7,374 nucleotides of DNA, taken from the NCBI GenBank assembly GCA_903929925.1, contig CAIYWO010000461.1, forward strand, positions 1-7,374, read 5' to 3'. How positions within the stretch are numbered: position 1 is the stretch's first letter; every line of letters starts with the position of its first letter. Below are positions 1-6,466 of this stretch, in pieces. Both the position numbers and the translations under genes were made by a program. This stretch comes from an uncultured beta proteobacterium (GTDB taxonomy: Bacteria > Pseudomonadota > Gammaproteobacteria > Burkholderiales > Burkholderiaceae_B). Below the pieces are notes generated by a model. The model did no database searches. It saw nothing but the letters and a program-made list of their open reading frames with translations, and had not been told where the DNA came from.

Positions 1-825
1 CGGCAAGTTCTCAATGTGTCCGATTGCCAGAAAGCGCGTACGGTTTTGCGAATCGTCTTGTATACCCTGCGCAACAACCTTGAGGCCCCAGGCCCGCGCC
101 GCGATATCGCTCGCAAATGCGGCACAACTGGGATCAAGAGATGCGAGACGTGCGGCCTCAGAATTGCTTGAAACCGATCCACGGGGGATCCCTGGGTACT
201 CACGATTCAGCCAATCTTGGCATTGTGCAAGGGCCTGCGGATGCGCCATGATTTTGGTGATGTTGTTCATATCACCTGCTTTAGATAACAAGCAATGACG
301 AATCAATAAAGAACGCTCCCCCAATATTTTGACCGGCGAACCCAACAACAAATCAAGGCTACGGTTCACCGCACCCTCAGTTGAGTTTTCAACCGGCACC
401 ATCCCCACTTGCGCCGCACCGCCTTCAACCGAGCGGAACACCTCATCAAACGAGGCGCAGGGCAAGCCCGTCACAGCATGACCGAAATGTTCAAACGCTG
501 CTTGCTCAGAAAAAGAACCAGCGGGCCCCAAATAAGCGACCGTCAGCGATTGCTCAAGCGCGCGACAGGAAGAAATGATTTCAGTCCAAACCGACGCGAT
601 GCCCTCGGTTGGAAATGGGCCGCGATTGAGGTCTTGTAACTGTCGAATAACTTGCGACTCACGCTCAGGGCGCAGCACTGGACCCGTCGCATTGTGCTTG
701 TGTTTGACCTCACCCACTTCTTGTGCGGTCAACGCGCGTCGATTCAACAGATCGAGAATTTCAGCATCGATCTGATCAATGCGCTGGCGTAACGGTAGCA
801 ACTGTTCTTGCAATGACTTATCCAT
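1..825 (-). CDS. pheA: Bifunctional chorismate mutase / prephenate dehydratase (P-protein), 3' end cut by window edge
   Basis: Converts chorismate to prephenate and then to phenylpyruvate, the committed branch of phenylalanine synthesis in the cytoplasm. I translated the minus strand directly: 275 codons are open to the left edge. Residues 1 to about 90 are an AroQ-type chorismate mutase domain (LRQRIDQIDAEIL, then the arginine pair and the GEVK lysine that line the active site in this family). The prephenate dehydratase domain begins near residue 96 with AYLGPAGSFSEQAA, continues with VPVENSTEGAV at 143-153, and reaches the catalytic TRF motif at 263-265. Relatives are about 360 residues long, so the missing part should be the C-terminal ACT domain that binds phenylalanine for feedback control. 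The ATG lies inside the end of serC (8-base overlap). An AAGGA stretch at 840-844 is 14 bases away, rather far, so translation is probably coupled to serC. The start fits the homologous N-terminus. Confidence 0.95.
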   Translation of the reverse strand, partial: MDKSLQEQLLPLRQRIDQIDAEILDLLNRRALTAQEVGEVKHKHNATGPVLRPERESQVIRQLQDLNRGPFPTEGIASVWTEIISSCRALEQSLTVAYLGPAGSFSEQAAFEHFGHAVTGLPCASFDEVFRSVEGGAAQVGMVPVENSTEGAVNRSLDLLLGSPVKILGERSLLIRHCLLSKAGDMNNITKIMAHPQALAQCQDWLNREYPGIPRGSVSSNSEAARLASLDPSCAAFASDIAARAWGLKVVAQGIQDDSQNRTRFLAIGHIENLP

Positions 826-1948
826 GAGCGCGTTCAAAATCCTTGAGATAGGCTATGAGGGCCTGCACGCCCTCCAATGGCATTGCGTTATAGATTGAGG
901 CACGCATCCCGCCAACACTTTTGTGTCCCTTCAACTGCATCAACCCCCGCTCTTGAGCACCCATTAAAAAAGCAGCATCAAGGGACGTGTCGCGCAAGAA
1001 AAATGGCACATTCATGCGTGAACGTACCGAAGGGTGCACCGGCAAACTATAAAACGCGCTTTGATCAAAATAGTCGTAGAGTGCACGCGCCTTCACAATA
1101 TTGCACTGCTCAATCGCAGCTAAACCACCCTGCTGCTTGAGCCACTTAAACACTAACCCCGCGATATAAATTGCATACGTTGGAGGCGTGTTGTACATCG
1201 ACTGCTGTGCATCTACATTTTTGTAGTCGAAGGCCGACGGACAAATCGCCAAAGCGTGACCAATCAAATCCCGGCGCACAATCACCATCGTCAAACCCGC
1301 CGGTCCCGCATTCTTTTGCGCACCCGCAAAAATCATCCCGGCACGATCAACCTGCATCGGTCTGGAGAGGAAGTGCGATGATGCATCCACAACAAGCGGA
1401 ACATCTGGTGCACCGAGCGCGCGCATCTCAGGCCAATCGACTGTTTCAACCCCACCGATGGTCTCGTTGCTGCAGATGTGAAGATAGGCGGCATCTTTAC
1501 GCACACGCCAAGTACTCACGTCAGGCAACCACGTAGAAGGTGCCTGATGCACGCCGTCTATCGTAGTGGCCGCAGCGTTCGTAGCTGCTATGTGTGCGTC
1601 GCCATAGCGCTGACATTCCTGGTGTGACTTTGTCGCCCAGATACCACTAATGACAAAATCAGCTTTGGGTTGCGACACGCGCCCCAAAAGATTCAGGGGC
1701 ACAATTGCGTTTTCAGCGGTTGCACCACCTTGCATGAACAGCACGGCATAGTCGCTGGGAATCGCGAGCAATTCACGTAGATCAGCCTCGGCTTGCGAGC
1801 AGATCTCTATAAACTGCTCGCCACGGTGCGACATCTCCATGACAGACATGCCCGAGCCGTGCCAGTCAAGCATTTCTGCTGCGGCCTGCTCGAGCACGGG
1901 TTCCGGCATCGCAGACGGCCCTGCTGAGAAGTTCCAGGGACGCGCCAT
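818..1948 (-). CDS. serC: Phosphoserine aminotransferase
   Basis: PLP enzyme that makes 3-phosphoserine from 3-phosphohydroxypyruvate and glutamate, and also acts in the DXP-dependent pyridoxal phosphate route. The 376-residue protein has the family start ARPWNFSAGPSAMP, the SHRGEQF segment at 40-46, the cofactor region VVDASSHFLSRP at 186-197, the Schiff-base lysine K212 in GAQKNAGPAG, and the C-terminal GHKSVGGMRASIYNAMP at 341-357. Length matches the usual 360 or so. An in-frame ATG exists at 2017, but its extra 23 residues are read from the gyrA tail and resemble nothing in SerC. The ATG at 1948 places FSAGP where the family has it. It starts one base after the gyrA stop (TAA-C-ATG) without a strong Shine-Dalgarno sequence, which suggests translational coupling. 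It is the middle gene of gyrA-serC-pheA. Confidence 0.97.
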   Translation of the reverse strand: MARPWNFSAGPSAMPEPVLEQAAAEMLDWHGSGMSVMEMSHRGEQFIEICSQAEADLRELLAIPSDYAVLFMQGGATAENAIVPLNLLGRVSQPKADFVISGIWATKSHQECQRYGDAHIAATNAAATTIDGVHQAPSTWLPDVSTWRVRKDAAYLHICSNETIGGVETVDWPEMRALGAPDVPLVVDASSHFLSRPMQVDRAGMIFAGAQKNAGPAGLTMVIVRRDLIGHALAICPSAFDYKNVDAQQSMYNTPPTYAIYIAGLVFKWLKQQGGLAAIEQCNIVKARALYDYFDQSAFYSLPVHPSVRSRMNVPFFLRDTSLDAAFLMGAQERGLMQLKGHKSVGGMRASIYNAMPLEGVQALIAYLKDFERAHG

Positions 1949-1949
1949 G

Positions 1950-4610
1950 TTAAGTCGCCGAATCGGCCCCGTCTGTTGTGTCTGTTGGCGCATCGGGTGC
2001 GGCGACATCTGGTGCATCTACGATATCTTCGCCATCGTCGTCCGCATCGCTCTCAACAACGCGACGTACGCCAGACAGCATGCTGCCATCGTCCACGCTG
2101 ATCAAGGTCACACCCTGCGTCGCACGACCCATTTCGCGAATCTCTGCAACGCGCGTACGCACGAGCACGCCGCCGGTTGTGATCAACATGATCTCGTCGG
2201 TGGCATTGGCTAGCACAGCCCCCACAACCTTGCCGTTTCGAGCGGAAGTCTGGATGGCAATCATGCCTTTCGTGCCGCGACCATGACGGGTGTACTCCCC
2301 AATCGGCGTACGCTTGCCAAACCCGTTTTGTGTCGCAGTCAGGACAGTCTGGGACTCATCGCCAGACACAAGCATCGCAATCACATTCTGGCCGTCTTCG
2401 AGCATCATGCCGCGCACACCGCGGGCATTACGTCCCATGGGGCGCACATCGTTTTCATCAAAGCGCACAGCCTTGCCAGAATCCGAGAACAACATCACGT
2501 CATGCTTGCCGTCCGTCAGTTCTGCACCAATCAGGAAGTCACCCTCATCGAGATCAACCGCGATAATGCCGGCCTTGCGTGGATTCGAAAAATCGGACAA
2601 TGGTGTCTTCTTGACCGTACCACGTGAGGTCGCCATAAATACCGTCTGATCATCGCTAAACGCTTTGATCGGCAAGACAACCGTGATTTTCTCACCGTCA
2701 ATCAACGGGAACATATTGACGATTGGTTTGCCGCGTGACGTACGCGTGCCCTGTGGAACTTCCCAAACCTTGAGCCAGTAGACACGACCGCGGTCAGAGA
2801 AGCACAGCAAATAGTCATGTGTGTTCGCAATAAACAACTGATCCACCCAGTCGTTTTCTTTTGTTGCAGTTGCCTGCTTGCCACGACCGCCGCGACGCTG
2901 CGCGCGGTACTCGGACAACGGCTGGCTCTTGATATAGCCGCCATGCGAAAGCGTCACCACCATATCTGCTGGAGTGATCAAGTCTTCTGTATCGAGCTCT
3001 GTTGCATTGAGCTCAATGTCAGAACGGCGTGCATCTTTGGCGTTGATCGAGAACTCGGTCTTAATCGCCTGGAGTTCTTCACTGATGATGACTGTGATGC
3101 GCTCAGGACGCGCCAGAATGTCGAGCAAGTCCGAGATTGTGTCCATCACGGACTTGTATTCGCTGACAATCTTGTCTTGCTCAAGTCCAGTCAGGCGCTG
3201 CAAACGCATGTTCAAGATTTCTTGCGCTTGCGTTTCACTTAAGCGATAGAGCCCGTCAGATTGCAAGCCAAAGGTATCCGGCAGATTATCTGGGCGATAC
3301 GCCGCACGGCCACCCACGGCCTCGGTATCCGCACGCGAAAGCATTTCGCGCACCAGGGACGAGTCCCAGGACTTATCCATCAGGTCTTGTCGCGCGACGG
3401 GTGGCGTTGGTGCCGCTTTGATGATTGCAATGAACTCATCAATATTTGCAAGAGCAACAGCCAGACCTTCGAGCACATGACCGCGCTCGCGCGCTTTGCG
3501 CAACTGGAATACCGTGCGACGCGTGACGACTTCACGACGGTGCGACAGGAAGTACTCAACCATCTGCTTTAAGTTAAGCAGGCGTGGTTGGCCATCCACA
3601 AGCGCCACCAAGTTCATCCCAAAGGTGTCTTGCAGTTGCGTATGCTTGTATAGATTGTTGAGAATGACCTCAGGCACTTCGCCGCGCTTGAGCTCAATCA
3701 CCAGACGCATACCGTCTTTATCGGACTCGTCCCGGATATCAGAAATGCCTTCGATCTTCTTTTCGTTGACGAGTTCGGCGATACGCTCTTGCAACGTCTT
3801 TTTGTTGACCTGGTAAGGCAAGGCGTCGACCACGATCGACTGACGGTTGCCCTTCTCCATGTCTTCAAAGTGCGTCTTGGCGCGCATGATCACGCGACCA
3901 CGCCCAGTGCGGTAGCCTTCACGCACACCCACGATGCCGTAAATAATGCCACCGGTGGGGAAGTCAGGCGCGGGGATGAGCTCGATGAGCTCATCGACAG
4001 AACAGTCAGGATTGCGCAGACAATAGAGACAGCCGTCAACGACTTCAGCCAAGTTATGCGGCGGAATGTTGGTCGCCATACCCACTGCGATACCCGAGCT
4101 ACCGTTCACTAATAGGTTAGGCAAACGTGAGGGCAAGAGCAATGGCTCGTTCTCACTACCGTCGTAGTTCGGTCCAAAGTCGACCGTTTCTTGATCAATA
4201 TCTGCAAGGAGTTCGTGCGCGATTTTGGACAAACGAATTTCGGTGTAGCGCATCGCCGCAGCATTATCGCCATCGATCGAACCGAAGTTACCTTGCCCAT
4301 CGACCAACATGTAACGCAAGGAGAAGTCTTGAGCCATACGCACAATCGTGTCGTATACCGCCTGGTCTCCGTGCGGGTGATACTTACCAATCACGTCACC
4401 AACGATACGCGCAGATTTTTTGTAAGCGCGATTCCAGTCGTTGTTGAGTTCATGCATCGCGAATAAAACACGACGATGCACCGGTTTAAGACCATCCCGG
4501 ACATCCGGGAGGGCGCGCCCCACGATTACGCTCATTGCGTAGTCGAGATAACTCCGGCGCATTTCTTCTTCGAGGGATATCGGAAGCGTTTCCTTGGCAA
4601 AGGAATCCAT
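1950..4610 (-). CDS. gyrA: DNA gyrase subunit A
   Basis: Breakage-reunion subunit of the A2B2 gyrase, which introduces negative supercoils using ATP hydrolysed by GyrB. The 886-residue protein aligns with E. coli GyrA from residue 1 without offset. YLDYAMSVIVGRALPDVRDG is at 21-40, and the quinolone-resistance region HPHGDQAVYDT is at 78-88 with Gln at 83 and Asp at 87. The catalytic tyrosine Y122 sits in AAAMRYTE. The winged-helix/tower and coiled-coil part runs to about 530. The DNA-wrapping beta-pinwheel begins near 535 and carries the GyrA box QRRGGRG at 571-577. The last 34 residues (853-886) are a low-complexity acidic tail rich in Asp, Ala and Pro, the kind of tail known to tune wrapping in E. 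coli. The start is certain from homology although no clear Shine-Dalgarno sequence precedes it. First gene of the minus-strand operon. Confidence 0.99.
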   Translation of the reverse strand: MDSFAKETLPISLEEEMRRSYLDYAMSVIVGRALPDVRDGLKPVHRRVLFAMHELNNDWNRAYKKSARIVGDVIGKYHPHGDQAVYDTIVRMAQDFSLRYMLVDGQGNFGSIDGDNAAAMRYTEIRLSKIAHELLADIDQETVDFGPNYDGSENEPLLLPSRLPNLLVNGSSGIAVGMATNIPPHNLAEVVDGCLYCLRNPDCSVDELIELIPAPDFPTGGIIYGIVGVREGYRTGRGRVIMRAKTHFEDMEKGNRQSIVVDALPYQVNKKTLQERIAELVNEKKIEGISDIRDESDKDGMRLVIELKRGEVPEVILNNLYKHTQLQDTFGMNLVALVDGQPRLLNLKQMVEYFLSHRREVVTRRTVFQLRKARERGHVLEGLAVALANIDEFIAIIKAAPTPPVARQDLMDKSWDSSLVREMLSRADTEAVGGRAAYRPDNLPDTFGLQSDGLYRLSETQAQEILNMRLQRLTGLEQDKIVSEYKSVMDTISDLLDILARPERITVIISEELQAIKTEFSINAKDARRSDIELNATELDTEDLITPADMVVTLSHGGYIKSQPLSEYRAQRRGGRGKQATATKENDWVDQLFIANTHDYLLCFSDRGRVYWLKVWEVPQGTRTSRGKPIVNMFPLIDGEKITVVLPIKAFSDDQTVFMATSRGTVKKTPLSDFSNPRKAGIIAVDLDEGDFLIGAELTDGKHDVMLFSDSGKAVRFDENDVRPMGRNARGVRGMMLEDGQNVIAMLVSGDESQTVLTATQNGFGKRTPIGEYTRHGRGTKGMIAIQTSARNGKVVGAVLANATDEIMLITTGGVLVRTRVAEIREMGRATQGVTLISVDDGSMLSGVRRVVESDADDDGEDIVDAPDVAAPDAPTDTTDGADSAT

Positions 4611-4658
4611 AAATTTCGCAACAAAAGACAGCGGTTGAGAACCCCAAAAGCGGGTCTA

Positions 4659-4678
4659 AAGGTAAACCTTGGATTCTA
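4659..4678 (-). promoter_or_regulatory. Possible gyrA promoter -10 with adjoining interrupted palindrome
   Basis: On the minus strand a TAGAAT hexamer (4673-4678) resembles a -10 element. Directly downstream is the symmetric sequence AAGGT-TT-ACCTT (4659-4670), which would lie over or just after the start point. The only good -35 match, TTGACT at 4704-4709, is 25 bases from the hexamer, too far for a standard sigma70 promoter, and no other good -35 sits at 16-18 bases. The gyrA leader would be roughly 50-60 bases. This is a guess from motif inspection only. Confidence 0.25.
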
Positions 4679-4753
4679 CACCGCCGCCACCCTCTAATAA
4701 GATAGTCAACCCGTCTTTCGGGCTATGCTCAAACAAAGAGTGCAAACGCAACG

Positions 4754-4786
4754 TTCTGAGACGGAAAAGCACCACAGCGCTCAGAA
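4754..4786. repeat. 7-bp inverted repeat, 19-base spacer
   Basis: TTCTGAG (4754-4760) is the reverse complement of CTCAGAA (4780-4786). If transcribed from the plus strand, a bulged extension (C4762-G4779, G4763-C4778) would lengthen the stem by two pairs. Its role is unknown; it is as likely an operator pair or chance as an RNA hairpin. Confidence 0.35.
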
Positions 4787-4813
4787 AATGGGAAAAATTT
4801 GTAAAAATAGGGC

Positions 4814-4839
4814 TTGCTGTTGCCAAAAACCAACAGCAA
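4814..4839. repeat. Perfect 9-bp inverted repeat with 8-base spacer
   Basis: TTGCTGTTG at 4814-4822 is the exact reverse complement of CAACAGCAA at 4831-4839. The spacer CCAAAAAC contains an A5 tract. On the plus strand no T-run follows. On the minus strand the repeat is followed by GCCC and then TATTTTT, so a weak terminator or the end of a small RNA on that strand is conceivable. A dimeric regulator site is the other reading. It lies about 200 bases from the gyrA start and about 120 bases from the ompA -35. Confidence 0.6.
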
Positions 4840-4960
4840 AGAGGTTCTGCGAGTAGAAATACGCGTTTCAGAGGTTCAAGTGATGCATTAACTTCACCAA
4901 AGTTCCCCAAATGCCGTAAGATTCGAATCAGCACGCAGGAAACCCAGTGAGTAAGCTCTT

Positions 4961-4988
4961 TTGAACGTGCTCGCTGCTTTGTTATACT
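4961..4988 (+). promoter_or_regulatory. Sigma70-type promoter of ompA
   Basis: The -35 hexamer TTGAAC (4961-4966) and the -10 hexamer TATACT (4983-4988) are separated by 16 bases, and both are close to consensus. Transcription would start near 4994-4998 and give a leader of about 75-80 bases. The strength fits an abundant envelope protein. No other plus-strand promoter of similar quality is seen upstream of ompA. Confidence 0.8.
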
Positions 4989-4994
4989 GGTTAC

Positions 4995-5073
4995 CTGATG
5001 TATTTTTTTTACATTTGCGGCGGGAGTTCGCTGCGAGTCACTTATCCAGCTTCAAGCTCAATCGAGGAGAAAC
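4995..5073 (+). promoter_or_regulatory. Structured ompA 5' leader with strong ribosome binding site
   Basis: Two hairpins can be drawn. The first is ATGTA/TACAT (4998-5002 with 5010-5014) closing a loop of seven T. The second is GCGGCG/CGCTGC (5017-5022 with 5029-5034, one G-T pair) with loop GGAGTT, extendable by two weaker pairs. Downstream, GAGGAG (5064-5069) is four bases from the ATG and settles the start codon. Stable leaders and small-RNA control through U-rich sites are known for enterobacterial ompA; that this leader behaves likewise is inference. Confidence 0.6.
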
Positions 5074-5637
5074 ATGAACAAGCCCTCCAAATTCGCTCTG
5101 GCACTCGCCTTTGCTGCTATTTCCGCAACTGGCGTCGCTTCCGCACAAACAGTAGACAATTGGAAGAACGGCTCTAACGAGCTCATTTGGAAGAACGGTT
5201 CCAATGAACTCTGCTGGCAGGACAACTTCTGGACACCAGCAACGGCAGCTGCCGAGTGTGTCAAGAAGACAGCTCAGCCAATGGCAGACAAAGTTTCGAT
5301 CAAAGCCGAAGCTCTGTTTGACTTTGACAAGTCGATCGTTAAACCAGAAGGCCGTAAGCTTCTTGACCAAGTTGTTGAGCGCTCAAAAGCAATCAACCTC
5401 GAAACCATCATCGCCATCGGTCACACTGACTCGATCGGTTCTGATGCTTACAACCAGGCCCTGTCGGTTCGCCGTGCAGAAGCTGTCAAAGCTTACTTGG
5501 TTACCAAAGGCGTTGCTGCTAACCGCATCACCGCTTCAGGTAAAGGCAAGTCGAATCCAGTTGCTGACAACCGTACAGCAGCCGGTCGCGCACAGAACCG
5601 TCGCGTAGACGTCGAAATCATCGGCAGCAAGAAGTAA
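5074..5637 (+). CDS. ompA: Short OmpA-family peptidoglycan-binding protein
   Basis: Secreted envelope protein expected to tie the outer membrane or periplasm to peptidoglycan. Residues 1-24 are a signal peptide (Lys-containing N-terminus, Ala-rich core, cleavage after GVASA). There is no lipobox cysteine. Residues 30-47 are a tandem pair of WKNGSNEL units, followed by WQDNFWTPATA; C47 and C62 could form a disulfide. The OmpA C-terminal domain covers about 73-184, with LFDFDKSIVKPEG, GHTDSIG and SVRRAEAV, ending in NRRVDVEI. D119 and R134 have the 15-residue spacing of the diaminopimelate-binding Asp and Arg of E. coli OmpA. At 187 residues it lacks the eight-stranded barrel of the 346-residue enterobacterial protein, and resembles the short OmpA of Bordetella as I remember it. 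Strong promoter upstream, terminator downstream: a single-gene unit, probably highly expressed. Confidence 0.93.
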   Translation: MNKPSKFALALAFAAISATGVASAQTVDNWKNGSNELIWKNGSNELCWQDNFWTPATAAAECVKKTAQPMADKVSIKAEALFDFDKSIVKPEGRKLLDQVVERSKAINLETIIAIGHTDSIGSDAYNQALSVRRAEAVKAYLVTKGVAANRITASGKGKSNPVADNRTAAGRAQNRRVDVEIIGSKK

Positions 5638-5659
5638 TTCTTGATGTTGATTGGGTAAG

Positions 5660-5674
5660 GCTGGCTCTGCCAGC
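5660..5674 (+). repeat. Small hairpin after the ompA stop
   Basis: GCTGGC (5660-5665) and GCCAGC (5669-5674) form a perfect 6-bp stem with a TCT loop. No T-run follows, so it is not a terminator by itself. It lies between the stop codon and the terminator and could protect the 3' end of the mRNA. Confidence 0.4.
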
Positions 5675-5690
5675 GCTTATTCCGACTCAG

Positions 5691-5717
5691 AAAGGCCTCG
5701 CTTGCGGGGCCTTTTTC
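5691..5717 (+). terminator. Rho-independent terminator of ompA
   Basis: AAAGGCCTCG pairs with CGGGGCCTTT around a short CTTG loop (stem 5691-5700 with 5705-5714, one T-G pair), followed by a T-run ending at 5716. It lies 54 bases past the ompA stop and 30 bases before ubiG, so it separates the two units, although ubiG may depend partly on read-through. Confidence 0.9.
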
Positions 5718-5746
5718 ATTTTGCTGTTTTATAGGCGATTAGCTAT

Positions 5747-6466
5747 ATGTCTTCCGATGCTCCACGCCCCTCCTCCAACGTTGACCAAGCAGAACTAGAC
5801 AAGTTCAGCGCGCTTGCCTCACGCTGGTGGTACCCCAATAGCGAATTCAAACCACTACACGCTATTAATCCGCTCAGACTCGAGTGGATCAAAGGGCTGG
5901 TGGGCGGTCTGCATGACAAAACGGTACTGGATGTAGGTTGTGGCGGCGGCATTCTTGCGGAAGGCATGGCACGTGCGGGCGGCAAGGTCACGGGTATTGA
6001 TTTGGCAGACAAGTCACTGCGCGTGGCAAAGCTACACGGTCTGGAGTCAGGCGTACCCGTCACCTATCAGAGCATTAGCGCTGAAGATATGGCGCTTGAA
6101 CAACCACAAGCGTTTGATATCGTGACCTGCATGGAAATGCTAGAACACGTGCCTGACCCAGGTTCAATCGTGCGCGCCTGCTCAACGCTTGTGAAGCCTG
6201 GTGGCTGGGTGTTTTTTTCGACACTCAATCGCAACCCTAAATCATTTCTCTTTGCAATTGTGGGTGCAGAATACATTCTGCGCTTGTTGCCGCGTGGCAC
6301 GCATAGCTGGCGCAGCTTTGTGCGCCCAAGCGAACTAGCGGCCTCAGCACGCACGTATGGCCTGACGACACAAGAGCTAATGGGGATGAGCTATAACCCC
6401 TTTACACAAACCTATTCGCTCGGCCGCGACACGAGCGTCAACTACTTAATGGCTACGCGCAAATGA
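5747..6466 (+). CDS. ubiG: Ubiquinone biosynthesis O-methyltransferase
   Basis: SAM-dependent enzyme that performs both O-methylations of ubiquinone synthesis, at the membrane surface. The 239-residue protein has the usual length. Its N-terminus carries the UbiG signature (AELDKFSALASRWWYPNSEFKPLHAINPLRLEWI, about residues 15-48). SAM-binding motif I is VLDVGCGGGIL at 60-70, the acidic residue after strand 2 is D85 in VTGIDLA, and EMLEHVPDP is at 130-138. The stretch from NRNPKSF through GTHSWRSFVRPSEL (161-197) is typical of the lipid-facing insertion and substrate region. A modest AGGCGA lies 8 bases before the ATG, and no other Met occurs before residue 74. I see no convincing promoter between the ompA terminator and the start, so expression may come from read-through or a weak promoter. 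It overlaps the next gene by ATGA. Confidence 0.96.
   Translation: MSSDAPRPSSNVDQAELDKFSALASRWWYPNSEFKPLHAINPLRLEWIKGLVGGLHDKTVLDVGCGGGILAEGMARAGGKVTGIDLADKSLRVAKLHGLESGVPVTYQSISAEDMALEQPQAFDIVTCMEMLEHVPDPGSIVRACSTLVKPGGWVFFSTLNRNPKSFLFAIVGAEYILRLLPRGTHSWRSFVRPSELAASARTYGLTTQELMGMSYNPFTQTYSLGRDTSVNYLMATRK

Larger units (their letters stand above)
4611..5073. other. Divergent gyrA-ompA intergenic region (463 bases), no gene seen
   Basis: Control region between two divergent transcription units. The right third holds the ompA promoter and leader; the left end holds the gyrA leader. Between them lie a perfect 9-bp inverted repeat (4814-4839), a 7-bp inverted repeat (4754-4786), A5 tracts beginning at 4793, 4803 and 4825, an AGAGGTTC pair 30 bases apart (4840 and 4870) and a GATTCGAATC palindrome (4920-4929). 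Two overlapping open frames of about 90 codons, one per strand, show no domain, no codon signature and no ribosome binding site, so I do not call a gene. A small RNA cannot be excluded. Confidence 0.8.

Noticed and set aside
1949..2017. Longer serC starting at the in-frame ATG at 2017
   Set aside because: The additional 23 residues come from the out-of-frame gyrA acidic tail and do not resemble SerC; the family N-terminus begins at the ATG at 1948.
1978..4466. Many plus-strand open frames of 70-140 codons opposite gyrA
   Set aside because: They are antisense shadows of a complete, highly conserved gyrA and show no protein features.
4673..4709. TTGACT plus TAGAAT as a standard gyrA promoter
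   Set aside because: The two hexamers are 25 bases apart, well outside the 16-18 base spacing sigma70 needs; only the -10-like hexamer is kept, at low confidence.
4814..4839. Inverted repeat as a plus-strand terminator
   Set aside because: No T-run follows on the plus strand and no plus-strand gene ends upstream of it.
4656..4950. Overlapping open frames of about 90 codons on both strands of the gyrA-ompA spacer
   Set aside because: Neither has a ribosome binding site, recognisable domain or plausible composition; the region reads as regulatory DNA, and the plus-strand frame ends just before the ompA promoter.
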